In this document: piece by piece, positions 44,557 through 55,450 of the stretch
Numbering within the stretch: position 1 is the first letter of the stretch
Layout: the number at the start of each line of letters is the position of its first letter
Assembly: GCA_035634255.1 (NCBI GenBank)
Contig: DASQDI010000100.1
Span: 1 to 62,917 of the forward strand
From: DATLMR01 sp035634255
GTDB taxonomy: Bacteria; Acidobacteriota; Blastocatellia; UBA7656
Reading direction: 5' to 3'
DNA length: 62,917 bases
Translations under genes and position numbers: made by a program
Notes under the pieces: generated by a model
Database searches by the model: none
Told to the model about the DNA's origin: nothing
The model's input: only the letters and a program-made list of their open reading frames with translations

Positions 44557-46461
44557 ATGGACCTTCTTTCACAGATCAATGATCCGGCGGACCTGAGGAA
44601 GCTTCCGCCTTCCAAGCTTCAACCTCTCGCGGACGAGATTCGCGAGTATATGATCGAGGTGCTTTCAAAGATCGGGGGGCACACGGGCGCGAGCCTCGGG
44701 CCCGTGGAGCTTATCCTAGGGATGCACTACGTCTTCAACACCCCGCAGGACAAGCTCGTCTTTGACATCGGCCACCAGGCTTACGCCCACAAGATCGTCA
44801 CGGGCCGCCGCGACAGGTTCCCGACCATCCGGCAGTACGACGGGCTGAGCGGATTCCTGAGGCGCGAAGAGTCTCCTTACGACGTGTTCAACGCCGCGCA
44901 CGCCGGGACCTCCATCTCCGCCGCCCTGGGAATCGCGGCGGCGCGCGACCTGAAGAACGAAGACTTCGACGTGGTCGCCTTCATCGGGGACGCGGGGCTG
45001 ACGGCGGGCATGGCGCTCGAAGGGATCAACCAGGTCGGCCACCTGAAGAAGCGGATGATCATTCTGCTCAACGACAACGAGATGTCGATCTCGCCCAACG
45101 TCGGGGCGCTCGCGGGCTACCTCAACCGCATCAGGACCGCCCGCCCTTACAACGAATTCAAGCACGAAGTCGAAGAGTGGCTGAAGTCGATCCCCGCCGT
45201 GGGCGAGATGATGCTGTCGAGGGCGAAGGCAGTGAAAGACACCCTCGCCCGCGCCTTCATCCCCGGCTCCCTATGGGAAGAGCTAGGGCTCAAATACATG
45301 GGGCCGATCAACGGGCACGACATCAACACGATCATTCAGACGTTCGAGGACGCGAAGAAGGAAGAGGGGCCCGTCCTGATCCACGCCCTGACGGTCAAGG
45401 GCAAAGGCTACGAGCCCGCCGAGCGCGACAAGTGCGCGTGGCACGGCACCTCCGCGTTCGAGATTTCGACCGGCAAGTTCATCAAGGAGCCGGCGACCGC
45501 CCCCACCTACACGGCGGTGTTCGCGCAGGCGACGGTTGACCTGATGAAAGAGGACGAGCGCATAGTCGCCATCACCGCGGCCATGCCGGACGGCACGGGG
45601 CTCAACAAAGTGATGCAGGCGTTCCCCGAAAGGACCTACGATGTCGCCATCGCCGAGCAGCACGCCGTCACCTACGCGGCGGGCATGGCGACCGAGGGCC
45701 TGAAGCCCATCGTCGCCATATACTCGACCTTCCTGCAACGCGCCTACGATCAGATTTTTCATGACGTGGTGCTGATGGACCTCGACGTTACGTTCGCGCT
45801 CGACAGGGGCGGCGTGGCCGGGGCCGACGGGCCGACCCATCACGGGCTGATGGATTTCGCCTACCTTCGCCCTATGACCAACTTCGTCATCATGGCCCCG
45901 AAGGACGAGAACGAGCTGCGGCACATGATGAAGACCGCCGTGGAGTACAACGGCCCGGCCTCCGTCAGGTACCCGAGGGGTAACGGGCTCGGGGTCCCGA
46001 TGGATGACGAGATTCACGCGCTCGAGATCGGCAAGGCGGAAATCCTCCGCGAGGGCACGGATGTCGCCATCCTGGGCATCGGCTCGGAGGTCGGCCATTG
46101 CGTGAAGGCTTCGGACAAGCTGGCGGCCGACGGCATAGCCGCGACGGTCGTGAACGCGCGGTTCGTAAAGCCCCTAGACGAAGAGTTGATTCTCGCCCTG
46201 GCCCGCTCGCACGGCGCGATAGTCACGGTCGAAGATCATTACCTCATGGGCGGGTTCGGGAGCGCGGTCATGGAACTGCTCGAACAGCACCGCCTGAATG
46301 ACGTGCGGGTGCTACGCCTGGGCTTCCCGGACAAGTTAATAGAGCACGGCACCCAGAGCCTTCTGCTCGCGAAGTATGGGCTCGACGCGGACGGGATATA
46401 CTCGCGGGTCAAGGAATTCGCGGCCAGCCGCTTCAGCTTCACTCCCGTTTACGGCAAGTAA
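44557..46461 (+). CDS. dxs: 1-deoxy-D-xylulose-5-phosphate synthase (DXS)
   Basis: First enzyme of the MEP isoprenoid pathway: pyruvate plus glyceraldehyde 3-phosphate gives DXP, with thiamine diphosphate. 634 residues from ATG 44557 (GGGAG 11 bases upstream; the frame opens at 44506). Motifs: GGHTGASLGPVELILGMHYVF, FDIGHQAYAHKIVTGR, thiamine/Mg site IGDAGLTAGMALEGIN followed by LNDNEMSISPN, AEQHAVTYAAGMA, and DRGGVAGADGPTHHG. It follows the prenyl synthase gene by 165 bases and is followed by a hairpin. Confidence 0.96.
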   Translation: MDLLSQINDPADLRKLPPSKLQPLADEIREYMIEVLSKIGGHTGASLGPVELILGMHYVFNTPQDKLVFDIGHQAYAHKIVTGRRDRFPTIRQYDGLSGFLRREESPYDVFNAAHAGTSISAALGIAAARDLKNEDFDVVAFIGDAGLTAGMALEGINQVGHLKKRMIILLNDNEMSISPNVGALAGYLNRIRTARPYNEFKHEVEEWLKSIPAVGEMMLSRAKAVKDTLARAFIPGSLWEELGLKYMGPINGHDINTIIQTFEDAKKEEGPVLIHALTVKGKGYEPAERDKCAWHGTSAFEISTGKFIKEPATAPTYTAVFAQATVDLMKEDERIVAITAAMPDGTGLNKVMQAFPERTYDVAIAEQHAVTYAAGMATEGLKPIVAIYSTFLQRAYDQIFHDVVLMDLDVTFALDRGGVAGADGPTHHGLMDFAYLRPMTNFVIMAPKDENELRHMMKTAVEYNGPASVRYPRGNGLGVPMDDEIHALEIGKAEILREGTDVAILGIGSEVGHCVKASDKLAADGIAATVVNARFVKPLDEELILALARSHGAIVTVEDHYLMGGFGSAVMELLEQHRLNDVRVLRLGFPDKLIEHGTQSLLLAKYGLDADGIYSRVKEFAASRFSFTPVYGK

Positions 46462-46476
46462 CCTCTCAGAAAAGGT

Positions 46477-46507
46477 GAAGGGGCGGCCTTCGGCTGGTCG
46501 CCCCTTC
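46477..46507. terminator. Terminator-like hairpin after dxs
   Basis: A 12-bp stem with one G-T pair (46477-46488 and 46496-46507), 7-base loop. It lies between the convergent dxs and zinc-ribbon genes. On the minus strand a TTTT run appears four bases on, so it may serve the zinc-ribbon gene too. Confidence 0.7.
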
Positions 46508-46534
46508 GTCCATTCATCACTTCAATCACTCACG

Positions 46535-47260
46535 CTAACTGAGATCCGAGACCCCCTGCTTGTGCGGCTCGACCGCGGATTTCGACTCCCCGAAAAATTG
46601 CGTGGTGTGCTCCGTCACGCTCCCCGGAGCCTCGTTGATTGCGGAAAAACCGGGCGGAGGCGTCTCCAAAGGGGCGGTCTGAGGAGGCAGCAGTTGTTGA
46701 GCCAGTTTGAAAATCGACGGCGCGAAGATCGCCGCATAAATGATCTGCCCCGCCCCTTTCAAAGCCGGGATGATCCCCATGAGCCACAGCAGGCTCGCGA
46801 CCTCCCCGAGCCCTCTCACACGCGCCAGCACTTCGAGGTCGGCGATGGCCCCCGAATTTATGGCGGCGCGGCTCAGGTAGAAGAGCAACGCTCCCAGGCC
46901 CGCGCCGGCCAGAAGGTTGACCAGTCCGTTCTTCATGCTGTGCTGCCAGGAGTAAGAGAGCCAGTCCTTCGGTACGCGCTTGTGAGGCGGCTGAAGCAAT
47001 TCCTGCTCGTGCGCCAGGATCTTTATCGGGCTTCCGCTTTCGCCGGACACGTTCGTCTTCCAGAAGTTTTCCCACTCCGGCTTCAGGTTCTTCGCAAACT
47101 CGGCCGCCTTCCTGTTCAGAGACTCCACGTCTATCCTCAACTGGCCGAGCGTGTCAGCGCCTTTGCCGAGCGCGTCGGACACGATTTGCAGATTGGTCCC
47201 GCACGCCTTGCAAAACTTCTGCGTCTCATTACCTTCGGTGCCGCACTTTGGACAGAACAT
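46535..47260 (-). CDS. Zinc-ribbon membrane protein of unknown function
   Basis: 241 residues from ATG 47260 (AGGA upstream; the frame opens at 47344). A double-CxxC zinc ribbon at 1-25 (FCPKCGTEGNETQKFCKACG) leads into a helical region, then two or three membrane helices (about 115-135, 160-180, 185-200) and a Pro-rich tail. Zinc ribbons at the N-terminus of small membrane proteins are common in this phylum, without known function. It is convergent with dxs and divergent from the M15-like gene. Confidence 0.8.
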   Translation of the reverse strand: MFCPKCGTEGNETQKFCKACGTNLQIVSDALGKGADTLGQLRIDVESLNRKAAEFAKNLKPEWENFWKTNVSGESGSPIKILAHEQELLQPPHKRVPKDWLSYSWQHSMKNGLVNLLAGAGLGALLFYLSRAAINSGAIADLEVLARVRGLGEVASLLWLMGIIPALKGAGQIIYAAIFAPSIFKLAQQLLPPQTAPLETPPPGFSAINEAPGSVTEHTTQFFGESKSAVEPHKQGVSDLS

Positions 47261-47440
47261 AATTCCTCCATCGAAGATCGGGTTGGCCTGAGCCCTCAAC
47301 ACCCGCCAGCCATCAGGCTTCAAAAAGCGCGTCTCAGACATCAAATCTTACTCTTGCATGATATTTTCAATATCCGAATACGGCAACTGTAGCGCAATAG
47401 TTTACAAGTCGGCTATTCTATTCGCGGGGCAGGCAGAAGA

Positions 47441-48754
47441 ATGATGAACAGATCGGGCAGTTATGTGGAACGATTGTCGCGCGCGGCGCTGGTCCTCGCG
47501 CTTTCCGGCACGTTTCTGCTCGCCTCCTGCAAAAGGGATCCGAAAGATACGCTCGTCCCGCCCCCCCCGACCATCTCAACGCCTCAGGTGAACCCATGGA
47601 AAGAGGCGGCCGGAAGGGTTGAGGAGGACCGCAACGAGCCGACCGGGCGCAGGGCTCAGGTGCAGGTCCCGCCCGAGTTGAAACACTATGACGACCGGCG
47701 CAGGTTCCTCGCGATTCAGGTCGCGGAGTGGCGCGAGCACGAGCTCGACCTGCCGCATGATTACGCGGAATTGGCCGCGATGATCCGCGAGAACCAGCTG
47801 GTCGAAATGGCCCCGCTCGGGGACGATTACATACTCTACGGGGTCGGGGAGAACGCCTCCGACGAGCCTTTCACCCACTACGACGGCCCGTCCGGAGAGA
47901 ACGTCACCCTCCACGCCAGCCTCGGAGACTTTCAGGAAGAGCACGACCAGCTTTCGGCCTCGTTGAAGCAGGTTAAAGACGAGATAGCCGCGGTCGAAAA
48001 AGATTTAAAGCAGCTTCGTAAGCGTGAGCGCGAGCGCCGCAAGGCTCTGCTCGCGCAGGCGGCGGAGAAGCGGCGGTCGGCGGCGGCCCTTGAAAAGAAG
48101 AAGGAACGCCTCGCCTCATTCTACAAAGACCCCGCGCGCAGCAAGCTCGTTTTCGGCGAGAGCAGCCTGCTCAACGAGATGGCTTCGAATTTCGGGGGCA
48201 AAACTTATAACCTGAACGACTCCGCCAGCCGCCGCCAGTTCAAGGTGCGGCTGCTGAGCTTCATCCGGCCCGAGGCCCGCGAAGTGATCCTCGACCTCGC
48301 GCGCCTCTACAAAGAGAAGTTTGATCGCCCCCTGCCCATCACTTCGCTCGTCCGGCCCGAACAGTATCAGATGCGGCTGAGCGAAACGAATGCCAACGCG
48401 ACCCGCATAGCCGCGCCGCCGCACTCGACGGGCCTTGCCTTCGACATCTATTACCGCTATATGAATGCGGGCGAGCAGGATTATCTGATGGCGGAGATCG
48501 CGCGCAGGGAAAACTCGGGACAGCTCGAAGCCCTCAGAGAGACGCGCGACCACTTCCACGTGTTCGTGTTCGCCGATGGGCAGCTGCCGTCCGAAACTCT
48601 CATAGCGGAGGCCTCGGGCAGCCTCGGAAAGAAGAAAGAGAAAGAGAAGGAGAAGAAGCAGAAGCAGGGGTCAGTGGCCAGAGGTCAGAAGTCAGCGAAG
48701 AAGGGGCAGAGCTTGAGGGCGAGCGGCCGCCGGTCAGGGGCGAAAGGCCAGTAA
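47441..48754 (+). CDS. Lipoprotein with VanY/M15-type peptidase-like domain (DUF5715-like)
   Basis: 437 residues. A signal peptide with clear lipobox LASC at about 27-30, a region rich in PPPP, a coiled coil (about 165-220, EEHDQLSASLKQVKDEI and a Lys/Arg-rich run) and a C-terminal D,D-carboxypeptidase-like domain with SLVRPEQYQMRL, HSTGLAFDIYYRY and RDHFHVFVF, the H...D...H-type zinc site of M15/VanY enzymes. Probably an outer-membrane lipoprotein acting on peptidoglycan peptides. The last 25 or so residues (QGSVARGQKSAKKGQSL) are encoded by an intergenic repeat and may not be functional. Confidence 0.85.
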   Translation: MMNRSGSYVERLSRAALVLALSGTFLLASCKRDPKDTLVPPPPTISTPQVNPWKEAAGRVEEDRNEPTGRRAQVQVPPELKHYDDRRRFLAIQVAEWREHELDLPHDYAELAAMIRENQLVEMAPLGDDYILYGVGENASDEPFTHYDGPSGENVTLHASLGDFQEEHDQLSASLKQVKDEIAAVEKDLKQLRKRERERRKALLAQAAEKRRSAAALEKKKERLASFYKDPARSKLVFGESSLLNEMASNFGGKTYNLNDSASRRQFKVRLLSFIRPEAREVILDLARLYKEKFDRPLPITSLVRPEQYQMRLSETNANATRIAAPPHSTGLAFDIYYRYMNAGEQDYLMAEIARRENSGQLEALRETRDHFHVFVFADGQLPSETLIAEASGSLGKKKEKEKEKKQKQGSVARGQKSAKKGQSLRASGRRSGAKGQ

Positions 48755-48797
48755 GGATTCCGTCCTGCCCCCTGACCCCTTGTCCCCGGACCCTGAA
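48663..48797. repeat. Second GGGGTCAG-type inverted repeat pair, running into the M15-like gene
   Basis: Left copy at 48663-48696 (GGGGTCAG, AGGTCAG, AGTCAG) and right copy at 48762-48797 in reverse (CTGACCCC, GTCCCCGG). It matches the pair at 38355-38500. The stop codon of the M15-like gene (48754) lies between the arms. Confidence 0.75.
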
Positions 48798-48803
48798 TCA
48801 CCT

Positions 48804-49595
48804 ATGCCAAGAGAACGAGCCGATAAAGTTGTGGTATCGAGGGGGCTGGCCGAAAGCCGCGCCCGCGCCCAGGCGCTCATTCTCGCGGGGCAGGTTCTGG
48901 TCAGGGACCAGCGCGTGGACAAGCCGGGACAGTTGATCGACCCCGAGGCGGAGATACGGATCAAAGGAGAGACTCCGCGCTATGTCAGCCGCGGCGGCCT
49001 TAAGCTGGAAGCCGCCTTGAACGCCTTCGCAATCGACCCGCGGGGTAAGATTTGCATCGATGTCGGGGCCTCGACCGGAGGCTTTACCGATTGCCTGCTT
49101 CAGCACGGCGCGGCGCGCGTGTGGGCCATAGATGTCGGGCACAACCAGCTCGCGTGGCGCATCAGGCAGGACTCTCGGGTCGAGGTCATCGAAGGCCATA
49201 ATGCGCGCAGCCTCGACACGGATCAGTTCCCATCGAGATTCGAGCTGGCGTCAATCGACGTATCGTTCATCTCGCTCACGAAGATTCTCCCTTCGGTCTA
49301 CAACGTTCTGAGCGAGCCAGCCGATTGCGTCGCGCTCATCAAGCCTCAGTTCGAAGTGGGCAAAGGGGAAGTCGGGCGCGGCGGCATCGTCACCGACCCG
49401 GCGGGCCACAAGCGGGTGCTGCTTGAGATAGAGGCCGCGGCCCGGAGCCTCGGCTTCACCGTCGATGGCCTGATCGAGTCCCCCATCCTCGGCGCTGAAG
49501 GCAACAGGGAATTCCTCATACACCTGCGGCGCGGCGAAGAGACGACTCCCCCGGCTTCTATCAGGGAGCGGGTTGAGCTTCTTGTCAAATCGTAA
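48804..49595 (+). CDS. tlyA: TlyA-family rRNA (cytidine-2'-O)-methyltransferase / hemolysin A homologue
   Basis: 263 residues from ATG 48804 (a TTG at 48780 lies in the repeat and is less likely). An S4 RNA-binding domain (about 1-62, SRAQALILAGQVLVRD and YVSRGGLKLEAAL) precedes an FtsJ-like methyltransferase with CIDVGASTGGFTDCLLQ (motif I), IDVSFISLTKILP, LIKPQFEVGKGEVGRGG and GAEGNREFLIHL. Members 2'-O-methylate 16S/23S rRNA. tlyA lies near dxs in many bacteria, as here. Confidence 0.94.
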   Translation: MPRERADKVVVSRGLAESRARAQALILAGQVLVRDQRVDKPGQLIDPEAEIRIKGETPRYVSRGGLKLEAALNAFAIDPRGKICIDVGASTGGFTDCLLQHGAARVWAIDVGHNQLAWRIRQDSRVEVIEGHNARSLDTDQFPSRFELASIDVSFISLTKILPSVYNVLSEPADCVALIKPQFEVGKGEVGRGGIVTDPAGHKRVLLEIEAAARSLGFTVDGLIESPILGAEGNREFLIHLRRGEETTPPASIRERVELLVKS

Positions 49596-49634
49596 GATTC
49601 GTAAAACACCGAGGAGTGAACAGCGCTTCTTAAC

Positions 49635-50909
49635 ATGTCGATAACCTTCACGTACCTGACCGGCCAGAAGAAGGGCCGCCGCGAGACTCTCGGTTCCGGA
49701 CTGATTTCGATAGGCCGCGCCCCGGATAACTCGCTCAGCTTCGGCGACCACGAGCGCCGGGTCTCCTCACACCACGCGGAGATCAGGCGCAAGGGCCAAG
49801 CCTTCATCCTGCGCGACCTCGGCTCCACCAACGGCACGATGATAAACGGCCGCCGCGTCGTCGTCTCCGAAATTAAAGATGACGACATGATCGAATTCGG
49901 GGCCGGAGGCCCCCTCCTCAGATTCAACTTAGATCACAGCGATGCGGACGCCGCGGAGTCCGAAGCGCCTCTTCGCGAGGGCGACGGCTCGGGGGCATCG
50001 ACCGGTTCGGCCGTGGAACGGAGTTCGATCGAGCGGATGGCCGGGAAGGCCGCGCGCACCCGCTCGGGAAACCTCCCCTTCATCTCGGCGCTCCTCGTCG
50101 CGTTGCTCGTGGGGGCAGTCGGCGGCATCTGGCTCTACTCGCGCGGCGGGGGGCCGGGCGCGGGCCGCCTGAGCTTCACCGAGATCGCCGGGCGGAGCGG
50201 CCCTTCGGTCCTCTTCATCCGCGCGGAGTTCGAGATCGTTGACGCCACGGGCCTCGTGACGGCCAGTTATTCGCGCAGCGGGTCGGGCTTCGTCATCTCG
50301 CCGGGGGGCCGCATAATCACGAACCGCCATCTGGTTCGCGACTGGGAGTACAACCCCCCTCCGCCCGGCGCTTCGGGGCGAACGACCAGGATCGCGGTCA
50401 TCTTGCCCGGTCAGCTCAGGGACGAGATGATGCCCGCGCGGATTTCCCACCTCTCGCAGGCGCCGGAAATCGACGTGGCCGTGCTTGAGGTGATGCCGCC
50501 TTATCAAACCCGCCTGCCGCATGGGATCCCGCCCGCGAGCGAGCAGATAATTCAGGGCGAAGATGTCGCGGTTATCGGCTACCCGCTCGGCCTCGACCTG
50601 CTGCAATTGACGCGGGAGGACCGCATCGAAAACTCGTTCACCACGGGCATCGTGAGCCGGGTCAACGACGACGTGATCCAGCTGAGCCTGCGCGCTTATC
50701 GGGGTAACAGCGGGGGGCCGGTGCTTAATCGGAGGGGCGAGGCGGTCGGGGTCCTCACTTCCAACGTCGAGTACGCCCAGGACATCTCGCTCTGCACGCC
50801 CATCTCGGCGGTGATGCGAGTCGTGGGGGGCGGGCAGAATCAGGATGAGATTTCAGGCGGGCCCGGGGACGACAGACGCGCTCCCGCGTTCGGGCGGCTG
50901 GTGAGATGA
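49635..50909 (+). CDS. FHA-domain, single-pass, trypsin-like (DegP-type) membrane protease
   Basis: 424 residues in three parts. Residues 1-100: FHA phosphothreonine-binding domain (SIGRAPDNSLSF, RRVSSHHAEIR, DLGSTNGTMINGRRV). Residue 148-168: membrane helix. Residues 190-400: serine protease with His232 (IITNRHLV), Asp280 (EIDVAVLEV) and Ser359 (YRGNSGGPV). The FHA would be cytoplasmic and the protease periplasmic, so phospho-signals inside might be linked to proteolysis outside. No PDZ domain. It follows tlyA by 39 bases. Ser/Thr kinase genes are not in the window. Confidence 0.92.
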   Translation: MSITFTYLTGQKKGRRETLGSGLISIGRAPDNSLSFGDHERRVSSHHAEIRRKGQAFILRDLGSTNGTMINGRRVVVSEIKDDDMIEFGAGGPLLRFNLDHSDADAAESEAPLREGDGSGASTGSAVERSSIERMAGKAARTRSGNLPFISALLVALLVGAVGGIWLYSRGGGPGAGRLSFTEIAGRSGPSVLFIRAEFEIVDATGLVTASYSRSGSGFVISPGGRIITNRHLVRDWEYNPPPPGASGRTTRIAVILPGQLRDEMMPARISHLSQAPEIDVAVLEVMPPYQTRLPHGIPPASEQIIQGEDVAVIGYPLGLDLLQLTREDRIENSFTTGIVSRVNDDVIQLSLRAYRGNSGGPVLNRRGEAVGVLTSNVEYAQDISLCTPISAVMRVVGGGQNQDEISGGPGDDRRAPAFGRLVR

Positions 50910-50967
50910 GCGGGCGCGCTGCTATTCTTGTTAAGTCCCGAAAGCTGAAAATTATTTAAACAGGTGG

Positions 50968-53124
<2,157 letters not shown>

Positions 53125-53130
53125 ACGGCT

Positions 53131-53691
53131 TTGACGATACGCACTTTCATCTGCATAGAAATCCCGGAGAGCATCAAAGAGCGAATCCGAGGGCTACAGC
53201 AGTCTCTAAGGCGGATCGACGCTCAGGCGAGTTGGGTAAAGCCTGAAAACATCCACCTGACTTTGAAGTTTCTGGGCGACGTGGAGAGCACGCGGATCGA
53301 AAGGGTGCGCGACGGGGTGGAGCGCGCAAGTGGCTCCACGAGCCGGTTTCAAGTCACCGTGGGCGGGGCGGGCTGCTTCCCTTCCCCCAAAAGCCCGCGC
53401 GTGCTGTGGGTCGGGCTGTCGGGCATGCCGGACGAGTTGTTGAAGCTTCACAAACAGATCGAAGACTCGCTCGCCCGCGAAGGCTTCCCGCGAGACGCGA
53501 AGAAATTCTCCCCGCACCTGACGATTGCGAGGCTAAGGGCCCCGCGAAACGCCTCACAACTCGCCGAGGCATTGATCGCGACGGGCTTCGAGCCGGGAAC
53601 GTTCGAGGCCCGCGAAGTCATCGTGATGCGCAGCGACCTGAATCCGAAAGGATCGATCTACACCCCGCAGGCAATCATCCCTTTGAACTAG
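53131..53691 (+). CDS. thpR: RNA 2',3'-cyclic phosphodiesterase (ThpR/LigT, 2H family)
   Basis: 186 residues from TTG 53131, 6 bases after ppk1. The two HxTx motifs of the 2H phosphoesterases are present: HLTLKF (near residue 42) and HLTIAR (near 130). TIRTFICIEIP at the start and VLWVGLSG between them fit the family. It opens 2',3'-cyclic phosphates on RNA ends. A neighbouring P-loop kinase (8794) and YmdB gene are the window's other RNA-end candidates. Confidence 0.94.
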   Translation: MTIRTFICIEIPESIKERIRGLQQSLRRIDAQASWVKPENIHLTLKFLGDVESTRIERVRDGVERASGSTSRFQVTVGGAGCFPSPKSPRVLWVGLSGMPDELLKLHKQIEDSLAREGFPRDAKKFSPHLTIARLRAPRNASQLAEALIATGFEPGTFEAREVIVMRSDLNPKGSIYTPQAIIPLN

Positions 53692-53916
53692 GGCGGATTT
53701 GTTCTTCAGAGAGTTCGGGTGGAATCCCGATTGCGCCAGCTTTCCTAACTTCTTTCAGGCTCAGAACATGTAGACGGATCATCCGGGGCCGCTTTTGCAT
53801 CGCGGGGCTGATTTCGCCCCGGTTTACAAACTCCCGTTTGGGCTGAGATACTATCTGTTACTCGTTCAGGGTGAGCCGATCACCGCAGGGTTTATTGGCC
53901 CGCAGGAGCAAAGTTT

Positions 53917-54417
53917 ATGGCGAAAGTAGAGATTGTGGCCGCAGTTCTGACCATAAGCGATTCCGCGTCGCGGGGCGAGCGCGAGGATAAATCGGGGCCT
54001 GCCACGGTCGCCGAGCTCGAAAAACTCGGCTGCCGCATCGCGGCCACCGAGATCATTTCGGACGACCGCGACCTGATCGCCTCAAGGCTTCGCGAGTACG
54101 CGGACCGCGGGGACGTGAACCTCATATGCACGACGGGCGGGACGGGCTTCGCCCCGCGCGACAACACCCCGGAGGCGACGAAGGACGTGATCGAGCGCGA
54201 GGCTCCGGGGCTGGCCGAGTTGATGAGGCTGAAGAGTCTCGACTCGACTCCGCTCGCGCCGCTCTCGCGCGCGGTCTGCGGGATACGCGGGGGCGCTCTG
54301 ATAATCAATCTGCCTGGGAGCCGTCGCGGGGCCGTCGAGAATTTTACGGCCATCCGAAGCTGCCTTCCTCACGCCATCGGCCTGATCACGGATCAGTCGC
54401 CGAAGTGCGCGAGCTGA
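53917..54417 (+). CDS. mog: MogA/MoaB-family molybdopterin adenylyltransferase
   Basis: 166 residues. It joins AMP to molybdopterin before molybdate insertion (MogA) or is a close paralogue (MoaB). Motifs: TISDSASRGEREDKSGPA, ICTTGGTGFAPRDNTPEAT (the GGTG loop) and LIINLPGSRRGAVEN near the end. No other molybdopterin genes lie in the window. hslO begins 56 bases later. Confidence 0.93.
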   Translation: MAKVEIVAAVLTISDSASRGEREDKSGPATVAELEKLGCRIAATEIISDDRDLIASRLREYADRGDVNLICTTGGTGFAPRDNTPEATKDVIEREAPGLAELMRLKSLDSTPLAPLSRAVCGIRGGALIINLPGSRRGAVENFTAIRSCLPHAIGLITDQSPKCAS

Positions 54418-54473
54418 AGGCCCGCGGAACAGGTAGCAGCATAGAAAGAAATAGAACAAAGGGGAAAAAGGGA

Positions 54474-55433
54474 TTGCATCAGGATAAGCTTATTCACGCG
54501 ATTGCAGCCGACGACCAGCTCCGTTGCATGGCGGCGGTGACGACGAACCTGGTGGGGGAAGCCTGCCGCCGCCACCGCACGTCTCCGACCGCGTCGGCCG
54601 CGCTCGGCCGCGTCCTGACCGGGGGGCTGCTCATCGGGGCGGGTCACAAAGACCTTGAGAAGATCACGGTCCACTTCGATTGCGAAGGGCCCATCGGCAA
54701 CATAATCGCCCAGGCCGACGCGCACAGCAACGTGCGCGGGTACGTCTCGAACCCGGAGGCCGACGCCACCGAGATGAACCGGCACGGGAAGCTCGACGTG
54801 CGCTCCATCGTCCGGGGCGGCACGCTCTACGTTACGAGGGACGCGGGGTTCGAGATCGGGCTTCACAAGGAGCCGTATCGCGGCTCGGTCCCGATTGTTT
54901 CGGGGGAGATCGGCGAAGACCTCTCCTACTACCTCGCCAAGTCCGAGCAGATCAATTCCGCCGTGAGTCTGGGGGTGCTCGTGACCGTGGACCGGAACGG
55001 CGACGGAACGGCGACCGGGGCAGTCGTCGAGGTGCCCGAGTTCGAGATTGATCGGCTGCGAGTCGCCGCCGCCGGGGGGTTCATCATTCAGGTCATGCCC
55101 AGCGCGGACGAAGAGCTGGTGTCGCGCCTTGAGCGGGCCATCCCCCAGGCCCCGCACGCGACCGAGATGGTGCGCGAGGGGATGACTCCGGCGGAGATGC
55201 TTCGGAAAGTCCTGGGCGATCTGGACCTGCGGGTGCTCGAAGAGAAAGAGCCGCGATTCAACTGTCACTGCTCGCACGAGAGGGCCCTGTTGATAATCAG
55301 CGCGCTCGGGCGGGACGAGGTTCAGGACATGCTGAGCAAGGACAACGGCGCGGAACTGATCTGCCATTTCTGCAACGAGAAGTACACGATCACGGGCCGC
55401 GAGTTGGGAGAGATTCTCGCGGCCGAAGGCTGA
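54474..55433 (+). CDS. hslO: Redox-regulated chaperone Hsp33
   Basis: 319 residues from TTG 54474 (GGGGA upstream; the frame is open back to 54126 inside mog, so start choice rests on family alignment with H-Q-D-K-L-I-H-A-I). The C-terminal zinc centre is complete: CHC (CxC) then CHFC (CxxC), about 36 residues apart. GLLIGAGHKDLEKITV and YYLAKSEQINSAVSLGV fit Hsp33. It is activated by oxidation with unfolding. Confidence 0.95.
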   Translation: MHQDKLIHAIAADDQLRCMAAVTTNLVGEACRRHRTSPTASAALGRVLTGGLLIGAGHKDLEKITVHFDCEGPIGNIIAQADAHSNVRGYVSNPEADATEMNRHGKLDVRSIVRGGTLYVTRDAGFEIGLHKEPYRGSVPIVSGEIGEDLSYYLAKSEQINSAVSLGVLVTVDRNGDGTATGAVVEVPEFEIDRLRVAAAGGFIIQVMPSADEELVSRLERAIPQAPHATEMVREGMTPAEMLRKVLGDLDLRVLEEKEPRFNCHCSHERALLIISALGRDEVQDMLSKDNGAELICHFCNEKYTITGRELGEILAAEG

Positions 55434-55450
55434 GGGACGGCCGGGTCGTC

